Below, one piece after another: positions 1 to 8,691 of a stretch of DNA of 64,000 bases. Positions within the stretch are counted from its first letter, which is position 1; each line of letters opens with the position of its first letter. Origin of the DNA: an uncultured Vampirovibrio sp. (GTDB taxonomy: Bacteria > Cyanobacteriota > Vampirovibrionia > Gastranaerophilales > Gastranaerophilaceae). The notes under the pieces are model-generated. The model did no database searches. It was not told the origin of the DNA and saw only the letters and a program-made list of their open reading frames with translations. The stretch spans positions 1 to 64,000 of the forward strand of contig CAJTNR010000004.1 in assembly GCA_910577635.1 (NCBI GenBank). Direction: 5' to 3'. The position numbers were made by a program, and so were the translations under genes.

Positions 1-303
1 GGTTTTATCGCCATAATACTTTTCAATCAAATCTTCAATTTGATTATCACTCTTAGGATCAATTTTACCTGTGCTATCTTTACTATCTGGCGAATGTTTA
101 ACACTGTTTTTATAATTATTAGTCATCATCAGTGTTGCTGAGTGACTATCTGTTTTTGCGGTTGTTGCATCGTAGTCTTTTTCAAACAAAGCCCTTGATG
201 ATTCATCTAAAGCATTTTTCATTCCACGCTCAACACCCTCTTTGGCATTGGGATATTGCTGTTTTAATTTCAACAAATCATCTCCGCTTGGGAAATCTGG
301 CAT
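1..303 (-). CDS. Hypothetical protein, N-terminal part (runs off the window)
   Basis: An open frame of 101 codons is uninterrupted from ATG at 303 down to the window edge, so the C-terminus is missing. A good Shine-Dalgarno (AAGGAAGG) sits just upstream of the ATG. The protein starts MPDFPSGDDLLKLKQQYP and is hydrophilic, rich in Asp, Lys, Ser and Asn, with no signal peptide or membrane segment in the visible part. I do not recognise a family. In composition it resembles the small Asp/Asn-rich protein at 29610, but I see no clear homology. The frame is very likely real; the function is unknown. Confidence 0.75.
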   Translation of the reverse strand, partial: MPDFPSGDDLLKLKQQYPNAKEGVERGMKNALDESSRALFEKDYDATTAKTDSHSATLMMTNNYKNSVKHSPDSKDSTGKIDPKSDNQIEDLIEKYYGDKT

Positions 304-400
304 AAGTACCTTCCTTTACTATTTTTATCTAATGCTATTTTGTTTTAAATCCACGAATATATTATATATAAACATTTTTTTAAAATAATTTGCTTTATCG

Positions 401-784
401 TTACAAATATTTACAAAAATACCAGAAAGTTTTTTTGAATAATTCCATTACAATTAGCTTTTTTATACTCCTTAAATTCACTGAAAGTCCTTTATTTAAA
501 CCTATCGTGCGGATAAGAATAAAGATTTGAATAAATCCTACTGCTTTTTTTAAAATTGTTACAAAAATCCACAATTTTTTATTTGTGACTATTGAAACAA
601 TTTTGTTTATTTGTTTTATAGTTGAATTTGTTTTATTGTTAATATCAAGTGCAAGTGTTCCGGCTATAACTACTCTATTGGATAAATCCACTATTTTTTT
701 ATCAAATTCAATCAATTTTTTTAATACCAAAACAGTTGCCAATAGTTCAAGAATAATTGCAAAAAGACATATAAAATTAATCAT
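401..784 (-). CDS. Small predicted membrane protein, unknown function
   Basis: A 128-codon frame from ATG at 784 (a TTG at 799 would add five residues). The N-terminus is a hydrophobic helix (about residues 2-22), followed by a polar stretch rich in Asn, Lys and Ile and a second hydrophobic stretch around residues 70-95. This suggests a membrane protein with one or two spans. No strong Shine-Dalgarno is visible. The sequence is very AT-rich, and a competing plus-strand frame (585-845) overlaps it; the minus frame is longer and has a more protein-like hydrophobic pattern. No family recognised. Moderately likely to be a real gene. Confidence 0.5.
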   Translation of the reverse strand: MINFICLFAIILELLATVLVLKKLIEFDKKIVDLSNRVVIAGTLALDINNKTNSTIKQINKIVSIVTNKKLWIFVTILKKAVGFIQIFILIRTIGLNKGLSVNLRSIKKLIVMELFKKTFWYFCKYL

Positions 785-968
785 CTTAGAATTGTACAAT
801 AATATAAAGCATTATTCTATACATAATGTAGCGGATATTTTTTAAAGAAATATTTGCATTAATTCACTAAAAGGTATAGAATATATTAAATCAACTATTT
901 GTGCGCTTAATTTTTAAATTTTTTGCACCGGTGGTTATAGTTACAAATTAAAACAAGGAAAACAAAAA

Positions 969-1241
969 ATGTATGAAGATCAAACATTAGCATGTGAAGA
1001 CTGTGGCAAAGAATTTATTTTTAGTGCTGGAGAACAAGAATTCTATGCGCAAAAAGGGCTGGTAAACGTACCCAAAAGATGTCCTGATTGCAGAAAGGCA
1101 AGAAGACAAAAATCAAGAAAAAAAATGTATGATGCAATTTGCTCTCAATGCGGAGTAGAAACAAAGGTTCCATTTAAACCAACAGAAGGCAAAGAAGTTT
1201 ATTGCAGAGAATGTTATCAAAAAAGACTTGAACAAAGCTAA
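969..1241 (+). CDS. Zinc-ribbon protein (CxxC repeats, zf-trcl/CxxdCx type)
   Basis: A 90-residue basic protein with three CxxC knuckles: CEDC near residue 9, CPDC near 38 and CSQC near 59, then a final CREC near 80. This pattern fits the small 'probable zinc-binding' family in which paired CxxC motifs fold as zinc ribbons. Between them lies a Lys/Arg-rich stretch (KARRQKSRKK) that could touch nucleic acid, which is inference. A Shine-Dalgarno (AAGGAAA) precedes the ATG. The gene stands alone and ends at a strong hairpin shared with era. Role unknown; a nucleic-acid or translation-associated role is plausible but unproven. Confidence 0.85.
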   Translation: MYEDQTLACEDCGKEFIFSAGEQEFYAQKGLVNVPKRCPDCRKARRQKSRKKMYDAICSQCGVETKVPFKPTEGKEVYCRECYQKRLEQS

Positions 1242-1276
1242 AAAAAACCTGGGTTATTCAAAACCCAGGTTTTTTA
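1241..1276. terminator. Bidirectional intrinsic terminator between zinc-ribbon gene and era
   Basis: Inverted repeat AACCTGGGTT / AACCCAGGTT with a six-base loop, flanked by A-rich and T-rich runs, so it can end transcription in both directions. The era stop codon lies inside the hairpin. Confidence 0.9.
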
Positions 1277-2153
1277 TAGCTTTTTTATCTTTAACCCAGT
1301 TTTTTTGTACTTTAACAAAAAGTTCGAGATACACTTTTTTTTGTACAATTTTCTCCAATTCCTTTCTTGCATTTATGCCGATTTTTTTCAACATTGACCC
1401 TTGTTTGCCTATAAGAATTCCTTTTTGACTGTCTTGATTAACGATAATAGTTGCCTTTATTGCATCAAGTTCTTCTTTTTCGCTATAGCTGTCAATTAAA
1501 ACGGCAGTATTGTGCGGAATTTCATCTTTAGTAGATTTTATAATCGCTTCTCTTATAATTTCTGCTGCAATTTGTCTTAAGGAACTATCAGTTATTATAT
1601 CATCGCTATAAAATTTTTCACCAATAGGCAAATACAGCTTAATTTTTTTTATTAAGTCCTCAAGATTTTTTCCTGTTTTAGCGCTAATTTTAATCGTATC
1701 AATATTTTTTTCAAAAAATGATTTATAGCTGTATAGATTAAGTTCGCGTTTATTCTGGTCCTTAATTAAATCCGTTTTATTTAAAACAAGAAGAATAGGT
1801 GTTTTACTATTTTTAAGATAATTTTCAATAATCCACTTATCCCCTATCCCTATTGGTTTTGTAATATCTACCATAAAAAGAATTAAATCCGTATCAATAA
1901 TTGCTTCTTTTGACTGGCTTATAAGATAGTTTCCAAGCTCATTTTTGGGTTTATGGATTCCAGGTGTATCAATAATAATTATCTGAGAATCGCAATCAGT
2001 ATAAATTCCTTTTAAATTTTTTCTTGTAGTTTGGGCAACGCAAGTTGTAATTGCAATTTTTTGATTAAGAATTTTATTGACTAACGTTGATTTTCCAACA
2101 TTAGGGCGCGCTATAAGAGTGATTACACCTGATTTGAATTCCTTTTTTTTCAT
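1254..2153 (-). CDS. era: GTPase Era
   Basis: Era binds the 3' end of 16S rRNA and acts as a checkpoint in 30S assembly. The 299-residue length is normal for the family. The G domain shows a P-loop ARPNVGKS (about 15-22; the first P-loop residue is Ala instead of the usual Gly, which the P-loop consensus allows), a QTTR switch-I motif, DTPG at 62-65, NKTD near 125 and SAKTG near 158. The C-terminal 80 residues form the KH domain. The start codon is ATG with no clear Shine-Dalgarno. It converges with the zinc-ribbon gene and diverges from the membrane protein at 2232. Confidence 0.95.
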   Translation of the reverse strand: MKKKEFKSGVITLIARPNVGKSTLVNKILNQKIAITTCVAQTTRKNLKGIYTDCDSQIIIIDTPGIHKPKNELGNYLISQSKEAIIDTDLILFMVDITKPIGIGDKWIIENYLKNSKTPILLVLNKTDLIKDQNKRELNLYSYKSFFEKNIDTIKISAKTGKNLEDLIKKIKLYLPIGEKFYSDDIITDSSLRQIAAEIIREAIIKSTKDEIPHNTAVLIDSYSEKEELDAIKATIIVNQDSQKGILIGKQGSMLKKIGINARKELEKIVQKKVYLELFVKVQKNWVKDKKAIKNLGFE

Positions 2154-2231
2154 TTTTTTTTCGCTTTTTTACAAATAAATTATTTTTATATTATAATATG
2201 TTATAATAAAAACATTAAAAAAGGATAAACA

Positions 2232-4325
2232 GTGATAAAAGTTTTTAATAAAACTATAAATATACTTCTAGCGGTATTATTTTTAGGTAATATGGCATTT
2301 GCTATTGAAGCTGAATATAAAAATTCTCTTGTTAAAGTTGAACTTAGCAAAACAAACGAGGATTCTTATAAAATCGAGCTTTATACACAGAAAAAATACA
2401 CAGAACCTTTAAAAGTCGTTAAAAAGAGCGATTTAAGCTATTACATTCTTCTTCCTGAAACAAACAATGCCCCTTCCAAAAAAAATGTTAACTCTCAAGA
2501 CATTAAATCGCTAAGTACAAATTTATACCCATACGCTGGAGCTGATATAAATAACGGCTATACAAAAATTGAAATTAATACAAATAAACCAATAAACTTT
2601 ACAGTTAGCGCTAAAAGCTTGCAGAGCCCAAAACCTGCTCAAACAAAACCAGCTGCAGTTGCACAAAAACCACTGCAAACTCCTCCAAAAACTCAAGTTA
2701 CAGCTCAAAGCGCTTCAAAACAGCCTGCCAGCATTAAACCTAAAAAAGAAGTGCCGGAAAAAATTGTACAAAACAAACCCGCTGTAAAAGAAACTGTACA
2801 AAAGCCAGTTACAAAAAAAGAAACTGTTAAGGAACAAACAAAAAAACAAGAAGTTAAACAAGACAAAAAAGAAGCAATAAAACCAAAAAAAGAACAGACA
2901 AAAGAATTAGAAAAAGAAATTAAAAAACCAATTGAAAAAGAGGTTTTAAAGCCAGTTGAAAAAGAAGTGCAGAAGCCTAAAGCAGAACCTGTTGCTGCAA
3001 AAGAACCTATAGCACAAGCACAAATTGGGCCTGATTCAACCTTGAGTTCTGAAGTGCAGGAAATTGAACAAGAAACCGTATTTGACGATCCTATTCAAGA
3101 GCCGATTGTTGATGAACCTATTGAAAATAACTTTATTAATAATACCAAAGTTTTAATAAGGCCATATAAAAACAAAATTGTTAATAAGCTTTCTGCTCTG
3201 GATTTAGGGCTAAAAGATATTATTTTTATCAGCATAATTGCCTTTTTGCTTCTTCTTTTCTTAATAGTTTTAATTTCAAGAAAACCAAAGAAAGAAGCAA
3301 AACTAAAACCCAAAGCTGCTTTGGATGAGCCTAAAACTACCCCAGCTTCAACTAAAAATACGCCACCAGCTGAGCCGGTTGCAGAAAAAGTTGAGCAGCC
3401 TGCTAAAACCATTGCACCAGCTGATGCTGTTCAAAATCGCAAGGTTTATCCTAAACAGTCAACACAGCCTCCTTATAAAGAATATTTAGCAAACGAGACT
3501 CCTGTTGATTCAGCAAATACTTATCCTTCTAAGGAACTTTCGCAAGCTGCAGTTGAGAGTCCCAAGGCAGTTGATGCTCCCATTCCTCCTGTAAGGCAAA
3601 CTTCAACTCTTGATAGATTCAAGTCTTTGGATTCAAATTCCACTGCTTCTAAGGCGCAAGTAAAAACAGCTGCACCCCAGCAGCCCCAAATTGCACCGCA
3701 AGTTCAAGTACAACAATCACAACCACAAGCTCCAATTCAGCCACAGAAGCCTTATAAGCCTCAAGTTCATAAGCCTTCGGTTAAAACTGTTAATGAAAGC
3801 TATGAACAGTTAAGTTACGAGCCTCAAGTTGTTAGTGAACAAAAAGCAAGTGAAAAAAATATTAACACTGTTTCTAAAAATCATCCTTATCAGCCCTTTA
3901 AGCCTGATATCATTGATGACAGACAACAAGAAAGCGAAATTATTCAAAAAATTCTTCAAGAAGATACTTTTGTTGAAATTGAACCTAATGAATTTCCAGC
4001 AGAACAGCCTAAGAAATTCACTCCGCAGCCTAATTATGAATCTGAAGTTTATGAAGAACCCAAGGTGCTCTCAAAAACTGAAATTGCTCCAAACAGAGGT
4101 TTTATGTGTGTTTCATATAAAAACAATATCAATTTAATGGGCTATATATACGATGATGTGTTTGCTTTGTATAATTTCAGATCGATTGCCCTTAAAGATT
4201 ATACAATTAAATTCAGAATGTCTGAAAAAACAGACAAAGGTGCCAATTTTATCGTCAAGGTGGATAGTGTTAAAATGCTTGTAGCAGTGACCAGATCCTC
4301 AATGACTTTAGAAGTTGCAATGTAA
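2232..4325 (+). CDS. Envelope protein: signal peptide, AMIN-like domain, Pro/Lys/Gln-rich linker, one TM, cytoplasmic tail
   Basis: 697 residues starting at GTG, with GGAT as a modest Shine-Dalgarno. An N-terminal signal peptide (about 1-25, AFA-type cleavage) is followed by a beta-rich domain of about 100 residues that resembles AMIN-type peptidoglycan-binding domains (inference). Residues 130-270 are a Pro/Lys/Gln/Val-rich linker. A transmembrane helix lies near 329-350, followed by basic residues. A long Pro/Gln-rich cytoplasmic region leads to a compact, folded-looking C-terminal domain (about 625-697). The protein at 37213 has the same order of parts in shorter form. Possible role: linking the envelope to a cytoplasmic partner. 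No family name can be given. Confidence 0.85.
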   Translation: MIKVFNKTINILLAVLFLGNMAFAIEAEYKNSLVKVELSKTNEDSYKIELYTQKKYTEPLKVVKKSDLSYYILLPETNNAPSKKNVNSQDIKSLSTNLYPYAGADINNGYTKIEINTNKPINFTVSAKSLQSPKPAQTKPAAVAQKPLQTPPKTQVTAQSASKQPASIKPKKEVPEKIVQNKPAVKETVQKPVTKKETVKEQTKKQEVKQDKKEAIKPKKEQTKELEKEIKKPIEKEVLKPVEKEVQKPKAEPVAAKEPIAQAQIGPDSTLSSEVQEIEQETVFDDPIQEPIVDEPIENNFINNTKVLIRPYKNKIVNKLSALDLGLKDIIFISIIAFLLLLFLIVLISRKPKKEAKLKPKAALDEPKTTPASTKNTPPAEPVAEKVEQPAKTIAPADAVQNRKVYPKQSTQPPYKEYLANETPVDSANTYPSKELSQAAVESPKAVDAPIPPVRQTSTLDRFKSLDSNSTASKAQVKTAAPQQPQIAPQVQVQQSQPQAPIQPQKPYKPQVHKPSVKTVNESYEQLSYEPQVVSEQKASEKNINTVSKNHPYQPFKPDIIDDRQQESEIIQKILQEDTFVEIEPNEFPAEQPKKFTPQPNYESEVYEEPKVLSKTEIAPNRGFMCVSYKNNINLMGYIYDDVFALYNFRSIALKDYTIKFRMSEKTDKGANFIVKVDSVKMLVAVTRSSMTLEVAM

Positions 4326-4328
4326 TAA

Positions 4329-4817
4329 TTAAGGAGAACTTCCAGATATTTTTATCCCTGCAATTGTATAGCTGGCAATATCTTTTTTTTCAAGTTTGCC
4401 GTTTTTATTATATCTTTCAATAATAAAATTATCGGTTCCGGAAAAATTATTTCCCTGGAGCCTAAAACTTACTGTCTCTTTGTATATTACCTTTAATCCT
4501 TTTTCTATAACGATTTTTTTACGCTCAAATTTCAGTGAATTTCCGTCTTTAGATTTATCTTTAACCTCAATTTCACTTCTTGCACCGCTTTCAAGGTTTT
4601 CAAGTATTAAAATATTATTGTAGCCTGAAAGTGTCCATATATCTCTGCTCTCAAAGTTAAAAACAGTAGGATTATTTGAACTATTTAGCTTTGAAATTAC
4701 ACCCCAGGAACCAAAAAAACCTTTGGGAATATACTCTTCACTAACTCCCCCTTTGAGCGATACAGCACTACAACAAAGAAAAAGCAAACAACCTAAACTT
4801 AGAATAATTTTTTTCAT
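4329..4817 (-). CDS. Exported protein, unknown function
   Basis: A 162-residue protein from ATG at 4817; an in-frame TTG at 4853 is a less likely start. The N-terminus MKKIILSLGCLLFLCCSAVS is a signal sequence. The two cysteines look lipobox-like but do not fit the consensus well, so it may be a lipoprotein or simply secreted. The mature part is about 140 residues with alternating hydrophobic and polar residues, suggesting a beta-rich lipocalin-like or barrel fold (inference). It converges with the 2232 gene, with only three bases between the stop codons. Not recognised. Confidence 0.75.
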   Translation of the reverse strand: MKKIILSLGCLLFLCCSAVSLKGGVSEEYIPKGFFGSWGVISKLNSSNNPTVFNFESRDIWTLSGYNNILILENLESGARSEIEVKDKSKDGNSLKFERKKIVIEKGLKVIYKETVSFRLQGNNFSGTDNFIIERYNKNGKLEKKDIASYTIAGIKISGSSP

Positions 4818-4913
4818 ATATTTAATTTTAATGAAATTTAAATAAAAATTCAACCTTAAGGTCGAGGTTTTTTTTTCTTGCTAAAGTTAATATATTATTG
4901 AAGGGGAGTTGTC

Positions 4914-5381
4914 TTGAAACAAATTTTATCAGTTATTATTCCTTTATTGTTAATATTCGCTCTTGTTCTTAATCAAGCTTTACCTGCTGATGCTGCTAAG
5001 AAAGCTGCCAAGAAAAAGGGCTTAAGTCAGGAAGTTTTAGTTGAAATTACCCAGAAAGTCGATAATTTAACCAAAAAAATATACGAACGAGAACTCTATA
5101 CCCCTGAGGATTCAGGAGAGCTTATAAATTTAAAATTGCAGCTTGATGAACAAATGGATATTTTTGCTGAGAGTTCTTATGCCCCGATTTACTTTAAAAT
5201 AGGCAATATTTATAGAATGAGAGGTCAAGACCAAGAAGCAATTAATTGTTATCAAACAATTCTTGAGAATTTTTCACAAACTGCCTATGCACCTAAGTCT
5301 AGAGATATCTTAACACAAATGGGTGTTGAAATTGCACTTCCTCAAGATGCCAGCGAACAAGAAGAAGAAAACGAGTTTTAG
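4914..5381 (+). CDS. Exported TPR-repeat protein
   Basis: 155 residues with a TTG start chosen because AAGGGGAG lies at the right distance and the signal peptide begins there. The signal peptide runs to about residue 27 (hydrophobic core, then a PADAA-type cleavage region). Around residues 85-135 there is a TPR-like helical pair (KIGNIYRMRGQDQEAINCYQ), so the protein probably mediates protein-protein contacts in the periplasm. The C-terminus is acidic. It converges with the giant coiled-coil gene with three bases between the stops. Partner and process are unknown. Confidence 0.8.
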   Translation: MKQILSVIIPLLLIFALVLNQALPADAAKKAAKKKGLSQEVLVEITQKVDNLTKKIYERELYTPEDSGELINLKLQLDEQMDIFAESSYAPIYFKIGNIYRMRGQDQEAINCYQTILENFSQTAYAPKSRDILTQMGVEIALPQDASEQEEENEF

Positions 5382-5384
5382 AAT

Positions 5385-8300
5385 CTAGCTTTCAACATAG
5401 CTCATTAATTTTTCTAATGTTGTTTGAATTGAGTTAATTTTATCTTCGATAATTTCAACTCTATTTGAAAGCATTTTTGTTTGAGTCATGTTCTCATAAA
5501 AAATATCGATAAACTGTCCAGGATTAAAACCTTCTGCCTGATTTTTACCCAAGAGTTCAATTTTTTTATTCAACAGTGCAATTTTCTCATCCTGGCTTCT
5601 TGCATTTTTAATCAGCAATTTTAAACCATTTTCAATTTTGATATTCTGTTCGCTTACCGCTTGTTTTGACTTTTCGCTCTGATACAAACGGGTTTTAATA
5701 TCTTCAAAACCTGTATTTTTTAGCTCATCAACATTCTGCGACAAATCTTCAATTTTAGATATAGCATCCCTGCACCAGCCTGATAAATGTCCAAGTTCAG
5801 CTTCAATATCTCTGTTGTTTTTGATAGATTCTGCGTTTATATTTCTAATTTCTGCAAGTTTTTCTACCAGTGCATTTGAATCTTGATTTATAAGACCTTT
5901 TTCAATACTAAGACGAATTTTAGCTAAATCTGACTCAATATCCTCCAGTGTGTATGAATAGCCGGTATCATCGTCTTGAGATTTGATTTTTTTAATCGTT
6001 TTTTCTAAGCGCAAAAAGTCAGACTTAAAGTTGTCTTTCAGCTCTTCAATAAGTTTTTGAGTATTTTGATTTTCATTGATTTTTTTGCTAAGAACACTTA
6101 AGTCTTCATCAAAAGGTCTTAGTTCAATTGTTTCTTTTGGTTTTTCAATTAATTCTTTAATTTTTTGAACATTCTCTTTGAATCTTATCTCAAGAGTCTT
6201 TTTAATGTCTCTTATTTCATCCGATAAATTTTCATTCGCATTTTCAATTGTTTCAATTTTATCAATAATCTTTGAAATATTCTGAGCTTTTGAATTTGAA
6301 CTAATAATATTCTGGCTGGTTTGTTCAATTTCATCCAGAAGTTCTTTTGCATTATGGATTTGCTGCAAATTTGTTTTTTCAATTTTAGATTCAATTCCGG
6401 CTAAAATTGTTTTTAGAGGTTTATCTTCATTTATTGACTCAATTTCATCGCCTGCAATACTATCTAAAACTTTATTAATTTTTTCATCAAGTTTATTGAT
6501 TGCATTTTTATTAGTTTTTTCAATACTTGAAATATTGTCTATAATTTCTTTTTTACTATCAGCTATTTTACTAACAGCATCTGGAACAAAGTTTGTCAAT
6601 TCCAATTCAAGACTTGAAAGTTTTTCAAGCAAAACAACGAGGTTTTCTTGTTGTTTTGAATCATTATTCTGCTGATCAACTTTATAATCAGCTAAATCTT
6701 TCTGAATTTTATAATTAACACCTTCAATGCTGTCTATAATTAAGTCTGAAAGTTTTTGTAAATCAACCCTTAGAGAATCTTCCTTATCAATACTAATTGT
6801 CTTTAAACAAGTTTTTATATCTTCAATTGTATTAATAATATCTTGTTTTGTGTCAATAATACTATCATTTGTACTTGAAATATTATCTTTAAGAATATTG
6901 ATATTGTCTTTTATATCCTGCGATTCAATTTTTATAGATGCAATTTCTTGTTCTACTTGAGAATTATCAATTGTTATCTCAGGATTGCTGGTATCTGTTA
7001 ATATATCAAGTTTTTGCGAAATTAAAGGAATAGTTTCAGCTATTTTTGTCAATACCCCTACGCTTGCATCTGAGTATACTTCTCCAAGATTGGCTTTAAG
7101 GGTTTGTATTTGTTTTTGAATTTCTAAAGTAGCGCCATCTAAACTATACTGCAGCTCTTCAATTTCTTTTCCGATATCTTGATTCTTCAAGTTTGCTAAA
7201 GCACGCTCTATTGGTTCTTGAAGAATTTTTATGTTTCCTTCATTCAGGGAAGCAATATCTTTTTTTAGTGAACTAATCCCTTCAGCAAGTATTTGAAGGT
7301 TGTCTTTTGAAGTTGCATTGTATTTGTCAAAACTTTCACTTGTCGGAATTTTTTGCGCTAATTCTGTTCCAATTGCAACCTTAAAATTTTTAATTTCATT
7401 CTTGAGCTCATCAATTGCAAGAATTGTTTTTGAATCATCTTCAATTTTAGGTGTCTGCTCTTTTGTTGCATTAATAAGCTCTTTTATTGAGCTAATTTGT
7501 ACAGCAAGGGATTCGAAGTTTGTAGTAATAATTTCAAAATTAGGGCTTTTAATGTTTTTGATATCATAGTTAAGAGCATTAATTGCTTCGAGAAAGTCGT
7601 TTCTTCCTAAAAACCCGATTGAAGTTCTAACTTCTTTAAGTTCTTGTTGAACACTTGTTAATGATTTGGATAAAGTATCAATTTCATCTTTTGTAATAGT
7701 AACATTGCCTGCAAGTATTTGAATATTCTCAATAAGGGTGGTTAACTGCTCAACAGGAGCAGATTCCTGCTTTGAAAGGACAATTGTTTGAATATCAGTT
7801 TTAATGCTGTCAACTTGTTCTTTTACCTGGTTACTTAGAAGCTGAATTTCATCCTTTGAATCAACATAGGAAATTTGTTCTTTAATTGCATTTAAAGAAT
7901 AAGTTAAATCATGCACTTCTCGAAGAGCATCATTAAAGATATTTTCTCTGTTTTGGATTGTATCAATTAAGCCTGTTAAATCCCGATATTTTGAATCTAT
8001 AATCGAAATAGCAGATATTACCGAGTTGATATTTCCTGAAATTATATCAACCTCTGCTTTTAATGATAAAAATTCTTCCTTGGGGCTGTTCTGTTTAATT
8101 TGAGCAAGAAAATCAGCGAAGTTTTTGTTAAGCGTTATTGTAATATTTTCAAAACCTCTTGAAAAGGTCATGAAATTTTCACTAAGTTTGATAATTTCTT
8201 CTGTTGGACTATTTGTTAACTGCTGCTCAAGGCTTTTAGCAATTCCCTGTAGTATATGTTCTTGTGAATTAAGTTTAGAAGTTGCATTAGTTGTGTCATT

Positions 8301-8612
8301 GAGGAGCTTAGTTAAATCAGAAGCAAATTTTGGATAATTAGATGCCTGCGCATGGATAAATTCCTTTAAACCCGTTTCAAGTTCTTTTATAGATTGGTTT
8401 GTCTGACCATATTTGTTCTCCAGGGATTTTCTGAATTCATTAACTAAAGTTGAAGCTATTTTTTCACTGGAAACACTTGTAACACTTTCATATCTTTGAG
8501 CAAGGGTGTTTAAAACATTGTAAATTTCACCTTGCGATGAACTTGACTTAGCATAAAGCCCTTTAATAGCTTGTGTCAGCTGGTCCAATTTAATTTCAAC
8601 ACTGTCTGCCAT
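5385..8612 (-). CDS. Giant coiled-coil protein (1075 residues)
   Basis: One uninterrupted 1075-codon frame. The protein is almost entirely alpha-helical, with long runs of heptad-like spacing of Ile/Leu, many Lys/Glu/Asp/Ser/Asn/Gln and few Pro, and no signal peptide or membrane segment. It should form extended coiled coils in the cytoplasm. The N-terminus (about 1-60) is less repetitive and could be an attachment region. Such proteins act as scaffolds, cytoskeletal filaments or SMC-like bridges, but there is no ATPase motif here, so it is not an SMC. An extended -10 (TGC-TAGAAT) lies on the minus strand about 45 bases upstream. Function unknown. Confidence 0.85.
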   Translation of the reverse strand: MADSVEIKLDQLTQAIKGLYAKSSSSQGEIYNVLNTLAQRYESVTSVSSEKIASTLVNEFRKSLENKYGQTNQSIKELETGLKEFIHAQASNYPKFASDLTKLLNDTTNATSKLNSQEHILQGIAKSLEQQLTNSPTEEIIKLSENFMTFSRGFENITITLNKNFADFLAQIKQNSPKEEFLSLKAEVDIISGNINSVISAISIIDSKYRDLTGLIDTIQNRENIFNDALREVHDLTYSLNAIKEQISYVDSKDEIQLLSNQVKEQVDSIKTDIQTIVLSKQESAPVEQLTTLIENIQILAGNVTITKDEIDTLSKSLTSVQQELKEVRTSIGFLGRNDFLEAINALNYDIKNIKSPNFEIITTNFESLAVQISSIKELINATKEQTPKIEDDSKTILAIDELKNEIKNFKVAIGTELAQKIPTSESFDKYNATSKDNLQILAEGISSLKKDIASLNEGNIKILQEPIERALANLKNQDIGKEIEELQYSLDGATLEIQKQIQTLKANLGEVYSDASVGVLTKIAETIPLISQKLDILTDTSNPEITIDNSQVEQEIASIKIESQDIKDNINILKDNISSTNDSIIDTKQDIINTIEDIKTCLKTISIDKEDSLRVDLQKLSDLIIDSIEGVNYKIQKDLADYKVDQQNNDSKQQENLVVLLEKLSSLELELTNFVPDAVSKIADSKKEIIDNISSIEKTNKNAINKLDEKINKVLDSIAGDEIESINEDKPLKTILAGIESKIEKTNLQQIHNAKELLDEIEQTSQNIISSNSKAQNISKIIDKIETIENANENLSDEIRDIKKTLEIRFKENVQKIKELIEKPKETIELRPFDEDLSVLSKKINENQNTQKLIEELKDNFKSDFLRLEKTIKKIKSQDDDTGYSYTLEDIESDLAKIRLSIEKGLINQDSNALVEKLAEIRNINAESIKNNRDIEAELGHLSGWCRDAISKIEDLSQNVDELKNTGFEDIKTRLYQSEKSKQAVSEQNIKIENGLKLLIKNARSQDEKIALLNKKIELLGKNQAEGFNPGQFIDIFYENMTQTKMLSNRVEIIEDKINSIQTTLEKLMSYVES

Positions 8613-8691
8613 AAATCTTTATATTTTTCCTTATCCTCTTAATTTTATTCTAGCAAAAACCTTTTATATATGCTAGTTTGTAAAGAAATGC

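Noticed and set aside
585..845. Plus-strand open frame of 86 codons opposite the membrane protein at 401-784
   Set aside because: Shorter than the minus frame, no ribosome site, and its hydrophobic pattern mirrors the opposite strand.
3095..3412. Long minus-strand frame inside the 2232 envelope protein gene
   Set aside because: Shadow of the real plus-strand gene, whose signal peptide, membrane helix and low-complexity linker are coherent.
4853..4880. Short hairpin AACCT/AGGTT followed by a T run upstream of the TPR gene
   Set aside because: Five-base stem, and no plus-strand transcript needs to end there; more likely part of the promoter region.
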